Assembly (NCBI GenBank): GCA_016702555.1
Contig: JADJDV010000006.1
Location: 558,001 to 622,000 of the forward strand
DNA from: Burkholderiales bacterium
GTDB taxonomy: Bacteria > Pseudomonadota > Gammaproteobacteria > Burkholderiales > Burkholderiaceae_C
Length of the DNA stretch: 64,000 bases
Direction: 5' to 3'
The notes below the pieces were generated by a model, which did no database searches, was not told the DNA's origin, and saw only the letters and a list, made by a program, of their open reading frames with translations. How positions within the stretch are numbered: the stretch's first letter is position 1; the number at the start of each line of letters is the position of its first letter. Of the stretch, positions 22,129 through 31,535 are shown piece after piece. The position numbers were made by a program, and so were the translations under genes.

Positions 22129-23151
22129 CTAGGAGCGCCGCTGCAAAAGCTGAGCCGCCAATTCTAGCAAACTGTTGGTGTACTCATTGGGCGGAAATGC
22201 GCGCGCGGCATCGACGGCGCGCTGCGCCTGCTCGGCGGCGGCGGCGCGCGTGCCCTCCAGTGCGCCGCAGCGGCGCACGATGTCGACGATGCCTGCCAAC
22301 TCGGCGGTGCTGCCGGTCTCGATCGCGTTGCGAATCGTGGTCGCTTCGCCTGGCGTGGCGGCCTGCATCGCCAGGATCAGCGGCAGCGTGGCCTTGCCCT
22401 CGCGCAGATCGTCGCCCAGGTTCTTGCCCATCTCGGCGGCGTCGCCATCGTAGTCGAGCACGTCGTCGATGACCTGGAAGGCGGTGCCCAGCGACAGGCC
22501 GTATTCGGCGCAGGCGTCCTCCAGCGCCGCCGGCGCGCCGGCCAGTACGGCGGCCAGCCGGCTGCTGGCTTCAAACAGCTTGGCGGTCTTGGACCGGATC
22601 ACGCGCAGGTAGGCGGCCTGGTCCAATGCTGCGTCGTGCATGTTCATCAACTGCAGTACCTCGCCCTCGGCGATCACGTTGGTGGCGTCGGCCAGGATCT
22701 GCATCACGCGCATGCTGTCGGTTTCGACCATCATCTGGAAGGCGCGCGAATAGAGGAAGTCGCCCACCAGCACGCTGGCCGGGTTGCCGAACACCTCGTT
22801 GGCGGTGGCGCGGCCGCGCCGCAGCGTGGACTCGTCCACCACGTCGTCGTGCAACAAGGTGGCGGTGTGGATGAACTCGACCACCGCCGCCAGATTGAAG
22901 CGTTGCGTGCTGGCGCAGCCGAGGGCGCCGCAGGTCAGCAGCAGCAGCACCGGCCGCAGGCGCTTGCCGCCGGCCGAGATGATGTAGCGCGCGACCTCAC
23001 CGACCAGCGGCACGCCCGACTCGAGGCGGCGTGCAATGGTGGCGTCGACCTCGCGCATGTCCGCGTCGACGAGCGCCAGGGCGCGACTGAAAGGGGCGGC
23101 GACAGGGGACAAGGCGGGAGGCGCGGCGAAGAGGGATGGGTGAAGTTCCAC
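22129..23151 (-). CDS. ispB: Polyprenyl (octaprenyl) diphosphate synthase
   Basis: 340-residue trans-prenyltransferase that makes the long ubiquinone side chain from FPP and IPP. Both aspartate-rich motifs are present, DDVVDEST (first at 102-106) and DDVLDYDGD (229-233), with GGKRLRP for IPP binding at 61-67 and KTA/KLFEAS mid-protein. Length and location divergent from rplU-rpmA are the standard betaproteobacterial arrangement. Chain length (C40 against C45) cannot be read from sequence by eye. Confidence 0.95.
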   Translation of the reverse strand: MELHPSLFAAPPALSPVAAPFSRALALVDADMREVDATIARRLESGVPLVGEVARYIISAGGKRLRPVLLLLTCGALGCASTQRFNLAAVVEFIHTATLLHDDVVDESTLRRGRATANEVFGNPASVLVGDFLYSRAFQMMVETDSMRVMQILADATNVIAEGEVLQLMNMHDAALDQAAYLRVIRSKTAKLFEASSRLAAVLAGAPAALEDACAEYGLSLGTAFQVIDDVLDYDGDAAEMGKNLGDDLREGKATLPLILAMQAATPGEATTIRNAIETGSTAELAGIVDIVRRCGALEGTRAAAAEQAQRAVDAARAFPPNEYTNSLLELAAQLLQRRS

Positions 23152-23227
23152 GCGGCGCGCGAAGCGGCCGGGTGCCGCGGCATTATAGGTTTGCCGGCGT
23201 CACGTACCGGGTGCCGCGCGCTGTGAT

Positions 23228-23256
23228 TTGCCCGTTCGCCGCGGCGCTGATACAAT
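23228..23256 (+). promoter_or_regulatory. Sigma-70 promoter of rplU-rpmA
   Basis: TTGCCC (23228-23233), a 17-bp spacer and TACAAT (23251-23256) form a near-consensus promoter 59 bp upstream of the rplU start. It lies in the divergent gap between ispB and rplU. Confidence 0.75.
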
Positions 23257-23314
23257 GCGCGGTTCCCCGGAAATCCGTCCGGCGGAAGCTTTTCATCGAC
23301 GAAGAGGTTTTCAC

Positions 23315-23644
23315 ATGTACGCGGTCATAAAAACCGGCGGCAAGCAGTATCGCGTTGTCGCTGGCGAGAAAATTAAAGTAGAACAGATTGCTGCGGACGT
23401 TGGCCAGGAAATCACGCTGGATCAGGTACTGGCTGTCGGCAACGGCAGCGAGTTGCAGATCGGCGCGCCCCTGGTGTCCGGTGCCACGGTGGTGGCAAAG
23501 GTCGTCGCCCATGGCAGGCACGACAAGGTGCGCATCTTCAAGCTGCGCCGCCGCAAGCACTATCAGAAGCACCAGGGCCATCGCCAGGGCTATACCGAAC
23601 TCGAGATCGGCACCATCCATGGTGCCGGCGCGTCCAAGGAGTAA
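23315..23644 (+). CDS. rplU: 50S ribosomal protein L21
   Basis: 109-residue ribosomal protein starting MYAVIKTGGKQYRV, the hallmark L21 N-terminus. It contains the C-terminal signature RRRKHYQKHQGHRQGYTELEI, which contacts 23S rRNA domain II. GAAGAGG precedes the ATG. Cotranscribed with rpmA, six bases downstream, from the strong promoter at 23228-23256. Confidence 0.98.
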   Translation: MYAVIKTGGKQYRVVAGEKIKVEQIAADVGQEITLDQVLAVGNGSELQIGAPLVSGATVVAKVVAHGRHDKVRIFKLRRRKHYQKHQGHRQGYTELEIGTIHGAGASKE

Positions 23645-23650
23645 CACACC

Positions 23651-23914
23651 ATGGCACAGAAGAAAGGCGGCGGCTCCACGCGAAACGGCCGCGACTCCAA
23701 CCCCAAGATGCTGGGCGTGAAGGTGTTCGGCGGCCAGACCATCAGCGCCGGCTCGATCATCGTGCGCCAGCGCGGCACCAAGTTTCACCCCGGCAGCAAC
23801 GTCGGCATCGGCAAGGACCACACGCTGTTCGCGCTGGTCGACGGCCAGGTGTCCTTCACGACCAAGGGTGCGCTGAACAAGCACACCGTCGAGGTCACGC
23901 CCGCGGCGGCCTGA
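23651..23914 (+). CDS. rpmA: 50S ribosomal protein L27
   Basis: 87-residue L27, whose N-terminal tail MAQKKGGGSTRNGRD reaches the peptidyl transferase centre; GVKVFGGQTISAGSIIVRQRGTKF is the family core. No Firmicute-type cleaved N-terminal extension is present. It follows rplU by 6 bp in the usual rplU-rpmA-obgE order. Confidence 0.98.
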   Translation: MAQKKGGGSTRNGRDSNPKMLGVKVFGGQTISAGSIIVRQRGTKFHPGSNVGIGKDHTLFALVDGQVSFTTKGALNKHTVEVTPAAA

Positions 23915-23937
23915 AAGCCGCGCGCCCGGCTGACTGG

Positions 23938-23957
23938 AGCCCCGCCCGCGCGGGGCT
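23938..23957 (+). terminator. Weak terminator or attenuator hairpin between rpmA and obgE
   Basis: AGCCCCGC-CCGC-GCGGGGCT has perfect 8-bp arms, then TCGCCGTTTC with only a short T run. It may reduce rather than stop transcription into obgE, uncoupling ribosomal protein from GTPase levels. Confidence 0.5.
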
Positions 23958-24001
23958 TCGCCGTTTCTGAAGGGAACAGCGCTGGCTACACTTGAATGAC
24001 C

Positions 24002-25060
24002 ATGAAATTCGTCGACGAGGCCTTCATCGACGTCGCCGCCGGCGACGGCGGCAACGGCTGCGTCTCGTTCCGGCACGAGAAGTACAAGGAATTTGGTGGA
24101 CCCGACGGCGGCGACGGCGGTCGGGGCGGGCACGTGTACGCGCTGGCCGACCCGAACCTCAACACCCTGATCGACTTCCGCTATGCGCGCCGGCACGAGG
24201 CCAAGCGCGGCCAGCACGGCATGGGCTCCGACCGCTTCGGCGCGGCGGCCGACGACATCACGCTGAAGATGCCGATCGGCACGCTGATCTGCGATGCCGA
24301 AACCGGCGACGTGCTGCACGAGCTGATGACGCCGGGCGAGCGCGTGCTGGTCGCCAAGGGCGGCGACGGCGGCTTCGGCAACCTGCGCTTCAAGAGTTCG
24401 ATCAACCGCGCGCCACGCCAGAAGACACCCGGTTGGCCGGGGGAAAAGAAAAGCCTGAAGCTGGAGCTGAAGGTGCTGGCCGACGTCGGCCTGCTGGGCA
24501 TGCCCAACGCCGGCAAGTCAACCTTCATCACCGCCGTCAGCAACGCGCGCCCAAAGATCGCCGACTACCCGTTCACCACCTTGTATCCCCACCTGGGCGT
24601 GGTGCGCGTGGGGCCGGAGCAGAGCTTCGTGGTGGCCGACATTCCCGGTCTGATCGAGGGCGCGAGCGAAGGCGCCGGCCTGGGCCACCAGTTTCTGCGC
24701 CACCTGCAGCGCACGCGCCTGCTGCTGCACATCGTGGACATCGCGCCCTTCGACGAAGGCGTCGACCCGGTCGCTCAGGCGCGCTCCATCGTCGCCGAGC
24801 TGAAGAAGTACGACAAGGCGCTGCACGCCAAGCCGCGCTGGCTGGTGCTGAACAAGCTGGACATGGTGCCGGCCGAAGAACGCGCTGCGCGCGTCAAGGA
24901 CTTCGTGCGCCGGCTGCGCTGGAAGGGACCGGTGTTCGAGATCTCGGCGCTCACGCGCGAAGGTTGCGAGCCGCTGGTGCAGGCCATCTACCGCCACGTG
25001 CGCGCCGAGCAGGACGCCGCCGCGCCGGATGCGCCGCGCGATCCGCGCTTCGACGATTAG
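24002..25060 (+). CDS. obgE: GTPase ObgE/CgtA
   Basis: 352-residue ribosome-associated GTPase involved in 50S assembly and stringent control. The glycine-rich Obg fold occupies about 1-158 (AAGDGGNGCVSFRHEK, GGPDGGDGGRGG). The G domain has G1 GMPNAGKS at 166-173, G3 DIPGLIEGAS and G4 NKLD. I place the start at MKFVDEAFID (24002); an in-frame ATG two codons earlier (23996) is possible and neither has a strong ribosome-binding site. Confidence 0.96.
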   Translation: MKFVDEAFIDVAAGDGGNGCVSFRHEKYKEFGGPDGGDGGRGGHVYALADPNLNTLIDFRYARRHEAKRGQHGMGSDRFGAAADDITLKMPIGTLICDAETGDVLHELMTPGERVLVAKGGDGGFGNLRFKSSINRAPRQKTPGWPGEKKSLKLELKVLADVGLLGMPNAGKSTFITAVSNARPKIADYPFTTLYPHLGVVRVGPEQSFVVADIPGLIEGASEGAGLGHQFLRHLQRTRLLLHIVDIAPFDEGVDPVAQARSIVAELKKYDKALHAKPRWLVLNKLDMVPAEERAARVKDFVRRLRWKGPVFEISALTREGCEPLVQAIYRHVRAEQDAAAPDAPRDPRFDD

Positions 25061-25087
25061 ATTCATCCATCCAGGGCCAAAGCCCAC

Positions 25088-26248
25088 ATGACCGATAAGA
25101 ACATTTCCGAGGTATTGCGCCAGGCGCGCCGCATCGTCATCAAGGTTGGCTCTACCCTGGTGACCAACGAAGGGCGCGGGCTGGACGAGGCAGCCATCGG
25201 CGAATGGTGCCGCCAGGTCGCGCTACTGGAGCATGGCGACGCGGCGCAAGGGCTGATTGGCCAGCGCGAGGTGATCATGGTGTCCAGCGGCGCCATCGCC
25301 GAGGGCATGAAGCGCTTGGGCTGGGCCAAGCGCCCGAGCGAAGTCAATGAGCTGCAGGCGGCCGCCGCCGTTGGCCAGATGGGCCTGGCGCAGATGTACG
25401 AGACCAAGCTGCGCGAGCACGGCCTGCGCAGTGCGCAGGTGCTGCTGACGCACGCCGACCTGGCTGACCGCGAGCGCTATCTGAACGCGCGCTCGGCGCT
25501 GCTGACCCTGCTGGAATACCAGGTGCTGCCGGTGATCAACGAGAACGACACCGTGGTCACCGACGAGATCAAGGTGGGCGACAACGACACGCTGGGCGCG
25601 CTGGTGGCGAACCTGGTCGAAGCCGATCTATTGGTGATCCTTACCGATCAGAAGGGTTTGTATACGGCCGATCCGCGCGGCAATCCGGCGGCGGAATTCG
25701 TGCACGAGGCGCGCGCCGGCGACCCGGCGCTGGAGCGCATGGCCGGCGGCGCCGGCTCCAGCATCGGCAAGGGCGGCATGCTGACCAAGATCCTGGCGGC
25801 CAAGCGCGCGGCGGGTTCGGGTGCGTCCACGGTCATCGCCTGGGGGCGCGAGCCCGATGCGCTGCTGCGGTTGGCGCGCGGCGAGCGCATCGGCACGCTG
25901 CTGGTGGCGCCGACGCAGAAGACGCAGGCGCGCAAGCAGTGGATTCAGGACCACCTGCAGCTGCGCGGCGCGCTGGTGGTGGACGATGGCGCCGCCGCCA
26001 AGCTGCGCGGCGAGGGCAAGAGTCTGCTGCCGATCGGCATGACGGTGGTGGAGGGCGTGTTCTCGCGCGGCGACGTGATCGCCATCCGCGATGGTGCCGG
26101 CACCGAACTGGCGCGCGGTCTGGCCAACTACTCCAGCGCCGAGGCGCGCCTGCTGTGCCGCAAGCCCTCAAGCGCGATCGAGGGGCTGCTGGGCTACAGC
26201 GCCGGGCCCGAGATGGTGCACCGCGACAACCTGGTGTTGACGCGCTGA
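25088..26248 (+). CDS. proB: Glutamate 5-kinase
   Basis: 386-residue enzyme that phosphorylates glutamate, the first and feedback-inhibited step of proline synthesis. The amino-acid kinase domain shows IVIKVGSTLV (17-26), INENDTV and VGDNDTLGALVANL; a PUA domain follows from about 290 (RGALVVDDGAAAKL, IGMTVVEGVFSRGD). Length and domain order match E. coli ProB (367). It lies 27 bp after obgE. proA is not in the window. Confidence 0.97.
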   Translation: MTDKNISEVLRQARRIVIKVGSTLVTNEGRGLDEAAIGEWCRQVALLEHGDAAQGLIGQREVIMVSSGAIAEGMKRLGWAKRPSEVNELQAAAAVGQMGLAQMYETKLREHGLRSAQVLLTHADLADRERYLNARSALLTLLEYQVLPVINENDTVVTDEIKVGDNDTLGALVANLVEADLLVILTDQKGLYTADPRGNPAAEFVHEARAGDPALERMAGGAGSSIGKGGMLTKILAAKRAAGSGASTVIAWGREPDALLRLARGERIGTLLVAPTQKTQARKQWIQDHLQLRGALVVDDGAAAKLRGEGKSLLPIGMTVVEGVFSRGDVIAIRDGAGTELARGLANYSSAEARLLCRKPSSAIEGLLGYSAGPEMVHRDNLVLTR

Positions 26249-26267
26249 GGCGCGTCGGCTGTACGAG

Positions 26268-26807
26268 TCAGTAGTACAGCGTCGCGTTGCCCGATTTCAG
26301 CTCGCGCACCATCTCGGCCACCGCGGGGCGCACGCTGGAGCCGATGCAGATGCCGTTGCGCGCCAGCCAGTAGGGGTGCTGCACCATCACGCTGCTTTGG
26401 CCGCGCATGCTCTTCCACGCGCCGTCCTCGTTGTTCGACCAGGGGTTGCCCTGGGTCTGGCGCGCGTAGACGCGGAATTCGCCGGTGGCGCAGCGAATGC
26501 CCTCGTAGCTGGCATTGAGCGCCGACGGACCGCGCGCCAACACCACGTAGCGCACGATGCCGGTCTCGCGATTGATGGTGATGGTGGCCGGATCGATGCC
26601 CATCTTCACGCTCGACGAGCGCGGCATATCGATCTCGATCAGGCCGCTGGTGCTGTATGCGGGCGGTGGCGGGACGGCGTCTTCCTTCCAGTCGGCACGG
26701 TCCAGATCGGCGTATTGCGCCAGCGCGGGCGCGGCGAGCGCGGCCAGCGCCAAGCCCGTCAGCAGGCGGCGCCAGTGCGCCAGCCAAGGCAGGGCGGTGC
26801 GGCTCAC
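26268..26807 (-). CDS. CNP1-like family exported protein
   Basis: 179-residue protein of the betaproteobacterial CNP1-like family (after a cryptic neisserial protein). A Sec signal peptide occupies 1-30, ending ALA before QYADLDRADW. The mature part contains the family segments RYVVLARG and GIRCATGEFRVYA, plus two cysteines (in IRCATG and NGICIGSS) that could form a disulfide. Its function is not known. Its start overlaps the rppH stop by 4 bases, an arrangement typical for the family. Confidence 0.85.
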   Translation of the reverse strand: MSRTALPWLAHWRRLLTGLALAALAAPALAQYADLDRADWKEDAVPPPPAYSTSGLIEIDMPRSSSVKMGIDPATITINRETGIVRYVVLARGPSALNASYEGIRCATGEFRVYARQTQGNPWSNNEDGAWKSMRGQSSVMVQHPYWLARNGICIGSSVRPAVAEMVRELKSGNATLYY

Positions 26808-27445
26808 GATGGATCGCGGCCCAGGAAGCCGCGCTGCGGCAGCGCGTCCAGGCTGGCGTCGGGTGGCAGTTCGAACGCCATCGGCGCGCGCCGGCCCTGT
26901 GTCTGGATCGGCCCGGGCAGACCGTCCTCGCGCGGGCGCGTGCCGCCGCGCAGGTAGCGGTTGCGGTATTCCTGCCGCGGCAGAAAGCGCGCCAGCTCGG
27001 TCAAGGCCATTTCGTAGACGCCGCGCTTGAACTCGACCACCACGTCCAGCGGAACCCAGTAGTCGTTCCAGCGCCAGGCATCGAACTCCGGCTGGGCGGT
27101 GGCGCGCAGGTTCAGGTTCCAGTCGTGGGCCATCAGTTGCAGCAAATACCAGATCTGCTTCTGGCCCTTGTAGTGGCCGCGCGCATCACGGCGGATGTAG
27201 CGGTCTGGCACCTCGTAGCGCAACCAGTCACGCGTTCGGGCGACGATGCGCACATGCTCCGGCTGCAGGCCGACTTCCTCGTGCAGTTCCCGGTACATGG
27301 CTTGCTCGGGAGACTCGCCCCGATCGATGCCGCCTTGGGGAAACTGCCAAGAATGGGTGCGTATGCGTTTGCCCCAAAATACCTGATTCTTCTGGTTGAG
27401 CAGGATGATGCCGACGTTCGGGCGAAAGCCTTCACGGTCAAGCAT
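26804..27445 (-). CDS. rppH: RNA pyrophosphohydrolase
   Basis: 213-residue NUDIX enzyme that removes pyrophosphate from 5'-triphosphorylated mRNA, triggering decay. The N-terminus MLDREGFRPNVGIILLN is diagnostic, the Nudix box is at 38-60 (GGIDRGES to EEVGL), and the C-terminal core has TRDWLRYEVPDRY and GQKQIWYLL. The tail beyond about 175 is a Pro/Arg-rich extension common in betaproteobacteria. Divergent from proS, a conserved pairing in this group. Confidence 0.96.
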   Translation of the reverse strand: MLDREGFRPNVGIILLNQKNQVFWGKRIRTHSWQFPQGGIDRGESPEQAMYRELHEEVGLQPEHVRIVARTRDWLRYEVPDRYIRRDARGHYKGQKQIWYLLQLMAHDWNLNLRATAQPEFDAWRWNDYWVPLDVVVEFKRGVYEMALTELARFLPRQEYRNRYLRGGTRPREDGLPGPIQTQGRRAPMAFELPPDASLDALPQRGFLGRDPS

Positions 27446-27548
27446 AATCGGACCTCAAAATCAATAAGTTGTTGCCATTATGCACCGCGCCCCACGCGCG
27501 GCAAGTGGGCACAAACCCCATGCGCGGCATGGACTCGCGCTGCACCCC

Positions 27549-29294
27549 ATGAAAGCCTCCCAGTTCCTGATTTCCACCCTCAAGGAAGCCCCCGCCGATG
27601 CCGAGATCGTCAGCCACAAGCTGATGATGCGCAGCGGCATGATCAAGCGCCTGTCGGCCGGCATCTACACCTACATGCCCATGGGCCTGCGCGTGATCCG
27701 CAAGGTCGAAGCGATCGTGCGCGAGGAGATGAACCGCGCCGGCGCCATCGAATGCGCTATGCCGGTGGTGCAGCCGGCCGAGCTGTGGCAGGAAAGCGGG
27801 CGCTTCGAGAAGATGGGCCCGGAGCTGCTGCGCATCAAGGACCGCCACCAGCGCGACTTCATCGTGCAGCCGACCAGCGAGGAGGCGGTCACCGACATCG
27901 CGCGCCAGGACTTGCGCAGCTACCGGCAGCTGCCGAAGAACCTGTACCAGATCCAGACCAAGTTCCGCGACGAGCGCCGGCCACGCTTCGGCCTGATGCG
28001 CGGGCGCGAATTCATCATGAAGGACGCCTACAGCTTCGATCGCGACGAGGCGGCGGCCAAGCTGAGCTACCAGAAGATGGCGGCCGCCTACCGCGCCATC
28101 TTCGACCGCTTCGGCCTGACCTACCGCGCGGTGGCGGCCGATTCGGGCGCCATCGGCGGCGACTTGAGCGAGGAGTTCCAGGTCATCGCTGCCACCGGGG
28201 AAGACGCCATCGTCTACTCCACCGGCAGCGATTACGCCGCCAACATGGAAAAGGCCGAGGCGCTGGCGCCGCAGGGTGGGCGTCCGGCGCCGGCGCAGCC
28301 GATGACCCGAACGCCCACGCCCGGCAAGGCCACGTGCGCCGACGTCGCCGATCTGCTGAGCATCCCGCTGGTCAGCACCGTCAAGTCGCTGGTGCTGGCC
28401 ACCGACGAACTGAACGAAGCCGGCGAAGTCGCCAAGACCCAAGTCTGGCTGTTGCTGCTGCGTGGCGATCACGACATGAACGAAGTCAAGGCGGGCAAGG
28501 TGCCGGGGCTGGACGCGGGCTTCCGCTTTGCCACCGTGCCCGAGATCATCGACCACTTCGGCACCAAGCCGGGCTATCTGGGCCCGATCGGACTGAAGAA
28601 GCCGGTGAAGATCGTCGCCGACCGCGAGGTGGCGGTGATGGCCGACTGGGTCTGCGGTGCCAACGAGGAAGACTTCCACATCACCGGTGTCAACTGGGGC
28701 CGTGACCTGCCCGAGCCCGACCACGTGGCCGACCTGCGCAACGTGGTGGCGGGCGATGCGGCGCCGGACGGCCAGGGGCAGCTGGCGATCGAGCGCGGCA
28801 TCGAGATCGGTCACGTGTTCTACCTGGGCACCAAGTACAGCCGTGCGATGGACGCCAACTTCCTCGATGAGGACGGCAAGCCCAAGCCCTTCGAGATGGG
28901 CTGCTACGGCATTGGCATCACGCGCCTGCCGGCGGCGGCGATCGAGCAGAACCACGACGAGCGCGGCATCATCTGGCCCGATGCCATCGCGCCCTTCACG
29001 GTGGTGATCTGCCCGGTCGGCATGGACCGCAGCGAGGCGGTGAAAACCGCCGCCGAGGGTCTGTACGCCGAGCTGCTTTCGGCCGGCGTCGACGTGATCC
29101 TGGACGACCGCGGCGAGCGCCCGGGCGCCATGTTCGCCGACTGGGAGCTGATCGGCGTGCCGCACCGCGTCACCATCGGCGACAAGGGCCTGAAGGACGG
29201 CCAGCTCGAATACCAGCATCGGCGCGATGCCGGCGCGACCCGGGTGCCGGTGGGCGAGATGGCGGCGCACGTCAGGAGCCGGCTCGGCGCATGA
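27549..29294 (+). CDS. proS: Prolyl-tRNA synthetase (bacterial type)
   Basis: 581-residue class II synthetase charging tRNA-Pro. It starts MKASQFLISTLKEAPADAE. Class II motifs are visible: MPVVQPAELWQESGR, PTSEEAVTDI, FRDERRPRFGLMRGREFIMKD, and the C-terminal GIGITRL. An insertion (about 225-405) with ATCADVADLLS and the GKVPGLDAGF region is the INS editing domain that clears Ala-tRNA-Pro. Two tRNA-Pro genes (22038, 63584) are also in the window. The stop overlaps the next gene in ATGA. Confidence 0.97.
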   Translation: MKASQFLISTLKEAPADAEIVSHKLMMRSGMIKRLSAGIYTYMPMGLRVIRKVEAIVREEMNRAGAIECAMPVVQPAELWQESGRFEKMGPELLRIKDRHQRDFIVQPTSEEAVTDIARQDLRSYRQLPKNLYQIQTKFRDERRPRFGLMRGREFIMKDAYSFDRDEAAAKLSYQKMAAAYRAIFDRFGLTYRAVAADSGAIGGDLSEEFQVIAATGEDAIVYSTGSDYAANMEKAEALAPQGGRPAPAQPMTRTPTPGKATCADVADLLSIPLVSTVKSLVLATDELNEAGEVAKTQVWLLLLRGDHDMNEVKAGKVPGLDAGFRFATVPEIIDHFGTKPGYLGPIGLKKPVKIVADREVAVMADWVCGANEEDFHITGVNWGRDLPEPDHVADLRNVVAGDAAPDGQGQLAIERGIEIGHVFYLGTKYSRAMDANFLDEDGKPKPFEMGCYGIGITRLPAAAIEQNHDERGIIWPDAIAPFTVVICPVGMDRSEAVKTAAEGLYAELLSAGVDVILDDRGERPGAMFADWELIGVPHRVTIGDKGLKDGQLEYQHRRDAGATRVPVGEMAAHVRSRLGA

Positions 29295-29944
29295 GCGGGC
29301 GCGCAGCGCGGCCAATCGACGGCGCGAACCCGTCCCGACGCCGCTGCCTGGCCAGCCTGATCGGTGCGCCCGGGCTGTTGCTGGCGCCGCTGCCGGCGCG
29401 TGCGGGCGGCCAGTTGGAGGAGCCACTGGCCGATTCGGTGCGCACTGCGCTGTCCTCGGCGATCGCCAACAGCGCGCCCCCGGTGCCGACCTTCGCCAGC
29501 ACGCCGGCGCGCCTGGCCTACCTGCGCTGGCTCTCGGCCATGAGCGACCGCCTGTACAGCCGCAAGAAGGATTTCACTGAGCGCCTCGATTTCCTCGGCA
29601 CGGTCTGGTACGAAAGCCGGCGCGCCGGTCTTGACACCTCGCTGGTGCTGGGCCTGATCCAGGTCGAGAGCGCCTTCCGCAAGTTCGCCGTTTCCAGCGT
29701 CGGGGCGCGCGGCTACATGCAGGTGATGCCGTTCTGGACCCGCGTGATCGGCGACGGCGACGCCGGCAAGCTGTTTCACATGCAGACCAACCTGCGCTTT
29801 GGTTGCGTCATCCTGCGCCACTATCTGGACCGCGAGCGCGGTGATCTCTTCATGGCCCTGGGCCGCTACAACGGCTCGCGCGGCAAGTCGCCGTATCCCA
29901 ACGCGGTGTTCGGGGCGCAAAAGCGCTGGGCGCACGCAGCCTGA
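29291..29944 (+). CDS. Lytic transglycosylase domain protein
   Basis: 217-residue exported murein lytic transglycosylase of the SLT (goose-lysozyme-like) fold. Catalytic glutamate E126 lies in GLIQVESAFR, followed by GARGYMQVMPFW and the C-terminal ALGRYNGSRGK. The N-terminal SRRRCLASLIGAPGLLLAPLPARA has a twin-arginine-like motif and could be a Tat or a Sec signal. Translationally coupled to proS by a 4-base overlap, a known betaproteobacterial pairing. Confidence 0.9.
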   Translation: MSGRAARPIDGANPSRRRCLASLIGAPGLLLAPLPARAGGQLEEPLADSVRTALSSAIANSAPPVPTFASTPARLAYLRWLSAMSDRLYSRKKDFTERLDFLGTVWYESRRAGLDTSLVLGLIQVESAFRKFAVSSVGARGYMQVMPFWTRVIGDGDAGKLFHMQTNLRFGCVILRHYLDRERGDLFMALGRYNGSRGKSPYPNAVFGAQKRWAHAA

Positions 29945-29966
29945 ACTCGACCCGCGTGCAGCCGCC

Positions 29967-31277
29967 TCATCGAAGGGCGCCGCCCGCGGGCGCGTCGCCG
30001 CGCGTCACCAGCACCTGGTCGATGCGGTAGTTGTCCACATCCATCACCTCGAAGCGGTGGCCGCCCCACACCACGCTGTCGGTGCGGCGCGGCACGCGGC
30101 GCAGCATCACCATCAGAAAGCCGGCCAGCGTGTCGTAGTCGTCGGCGCTGGGCAGGTCGTCCAGGTCGAGCGCGCGCTGCACGTCGGTCATCGGCGTGTG
30201 GCCGTCGATCAGCCACGAGCCGTCGTCGCGCCGCACGATCAGCTCTTCGTCCTCGGGCGTCACCAGCTCGCCCATCACGGTGCTCATCACGTCGTTCAGC
30301 GTGACCACGCCGACCACGGTGCTGTATTCGTTGACGATCAGCGCGAAGTCCTCGTGCTGCTCCCGAAAATGCAGCAACACCTCGGACAGGCTCAGGGTGT
30401 CGGGCACCAGCACCAGCTTGTGCAGCAGCGATTCGTCGGTCAGATGGATCGGCGTGCCGCTGAGCACGCGCTGGAACAAGTCCTTGGCGTCCACGTAGCC
30501 CAGCACATGGTCGAGCACGCCATCGCACACCGGGTAGGTCGAGAACGGCTCGGCGGCGATGCGCAGGCGCACGGCCTCGTCACTGTCGTCGTGGCGCAGC
30601 CAGGCGACGCGGTCGCGCGGCGTCATGGCGCTGGTCACGCTGCGCGTGTCGAGCTCGAACACGTTCTCGATCACCTGCTGCTCGGGGCGGTCGATCACGC
30701 CCGCCTGCGTGCCGGCTTCGGCCAGCGCCAGGATGTCGTCGGGTGTGATGCGCTCGTCGCGCTGGGTGGGCAGACCCAGCAGACGCATGATCAGGTCGGT
30801 GCACCGGTTGTAGAACCACACCGCCGGCCGGAACAGCAGCAGCACCTGCTGCATCGGGCCCACCAGCCGCATTGCCAGCCGCTCCGGCTCGGCCATGCCC
30901 AGGCGCTTGGGCATCAGGTCGGAGAAGATGACGAACAGCGAGGTCACCAGCGCCACCGAACCGGCAAACGCCAGCGCCGCGGCCGTGCGCTCGGGCAGCC
31001 AGTGGTGCAGCAGGCCTTCGATGTAGGGGCTGAACAGGCCCTCGCCGACGATGCCGCCCAGGATGGCGATCACGTTGACGCCGATCTGCACGGTGGTGAA
31101 GTAGGAGCCGGGCTGCTCCTGCACCCGCAGCACCTGCAGCGCGCGCGTGTGGCCATCGTCGGCCATTTGCCGCAGGCGCAGGCGGCGCGAGGCGGCCAGC
31201 GCGATCTCGGCCGCCGAGAAAAACGCGCCGGCGACGATCAGCAGAACGATGAACAGCAAGCTTTGGCTGAAGCTCAT
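29967..31277 (-). CDS. HlyC/CorC family transporter (hemolysin-like, CBS domains), paralog 1
   Basis: 436-residue inner-membrane protein of the UPF0053 (CNNM/CorC) family: an N-terminal CNNM/DUF21 domain with about four helices (MSFSQSLLFIVLLIVAGAFF onwards), two CBS domains (about 200-320) and a C-terminal CorC_HlyC transporter-associated domain (DDYDTLAGFLMVML). Members are implicated in Mg/Co efflux or ion homeostasis. The frame stays open far upstream (to 32621), but the methionine at 31277 matches the domain start. A paralog lies at 33532-34845. Confidence 0.9.
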   Translation of the reverse strand: MSFSQSLLFIVLLIVAGAFFSAAEIALAASRRLRLRQMADDGHTRALQVLRVQEQPGSYFTTVQIGVNVIAILGGIVGEGLFSPYIEGLLHHWLPERTAAALAFAGSVALVTSLFVIFSDLMPKRLGMAEPERLAMRLVGPMQQVLLLFRPAVWFYNRCTDLIMRLLGLPTQRDERITPDDILALAEAGTQAGVIDRPEQQVIENVFELDTRSVTSAMTPRDRVAWLRHDDSDEAVRLRIAAEPFSTYPVCDGVLDHVLGYVDAKDLFQRVLSGTPIHLTDESLLHKLVLVPDTLSLSEVLLHFREQHEDFALIVNEYSTVVGVVTLNDVMSTVMGELVTPEDEELIVRRDDGSWLIDGHTPMTDVQRALDLDDLPSADDYDTLAGFLMVMLRRVPRRTDSVVWGGHRFEVMDVDNYRIDQVLVTRGDAPAGGALR

Positions 31278-31535
31278 GGGCAGGTCGGGTGAAGCGGACG
31301 CGGCGCCGGCATGGCGCGGCGGGCGCGCATCCAAGGCGCCAGCACCGGAATTCGGCAGTGTACACAGCGGCCGGACGGCGCCCGTGGGGCTGTAGGAGAC
31401 GGACCACAAGGCGGGGTCGCCGCGCTTCCTATAATTTTGCCCAGCAGGAGGGTGCGCTTCATCGCGCGTGCCGCGCGCGGGCGCGGCGTCAATCCAGGCC
31501 CTTCGCGCACGATCTACAATCAGAAAGGTTCCCCC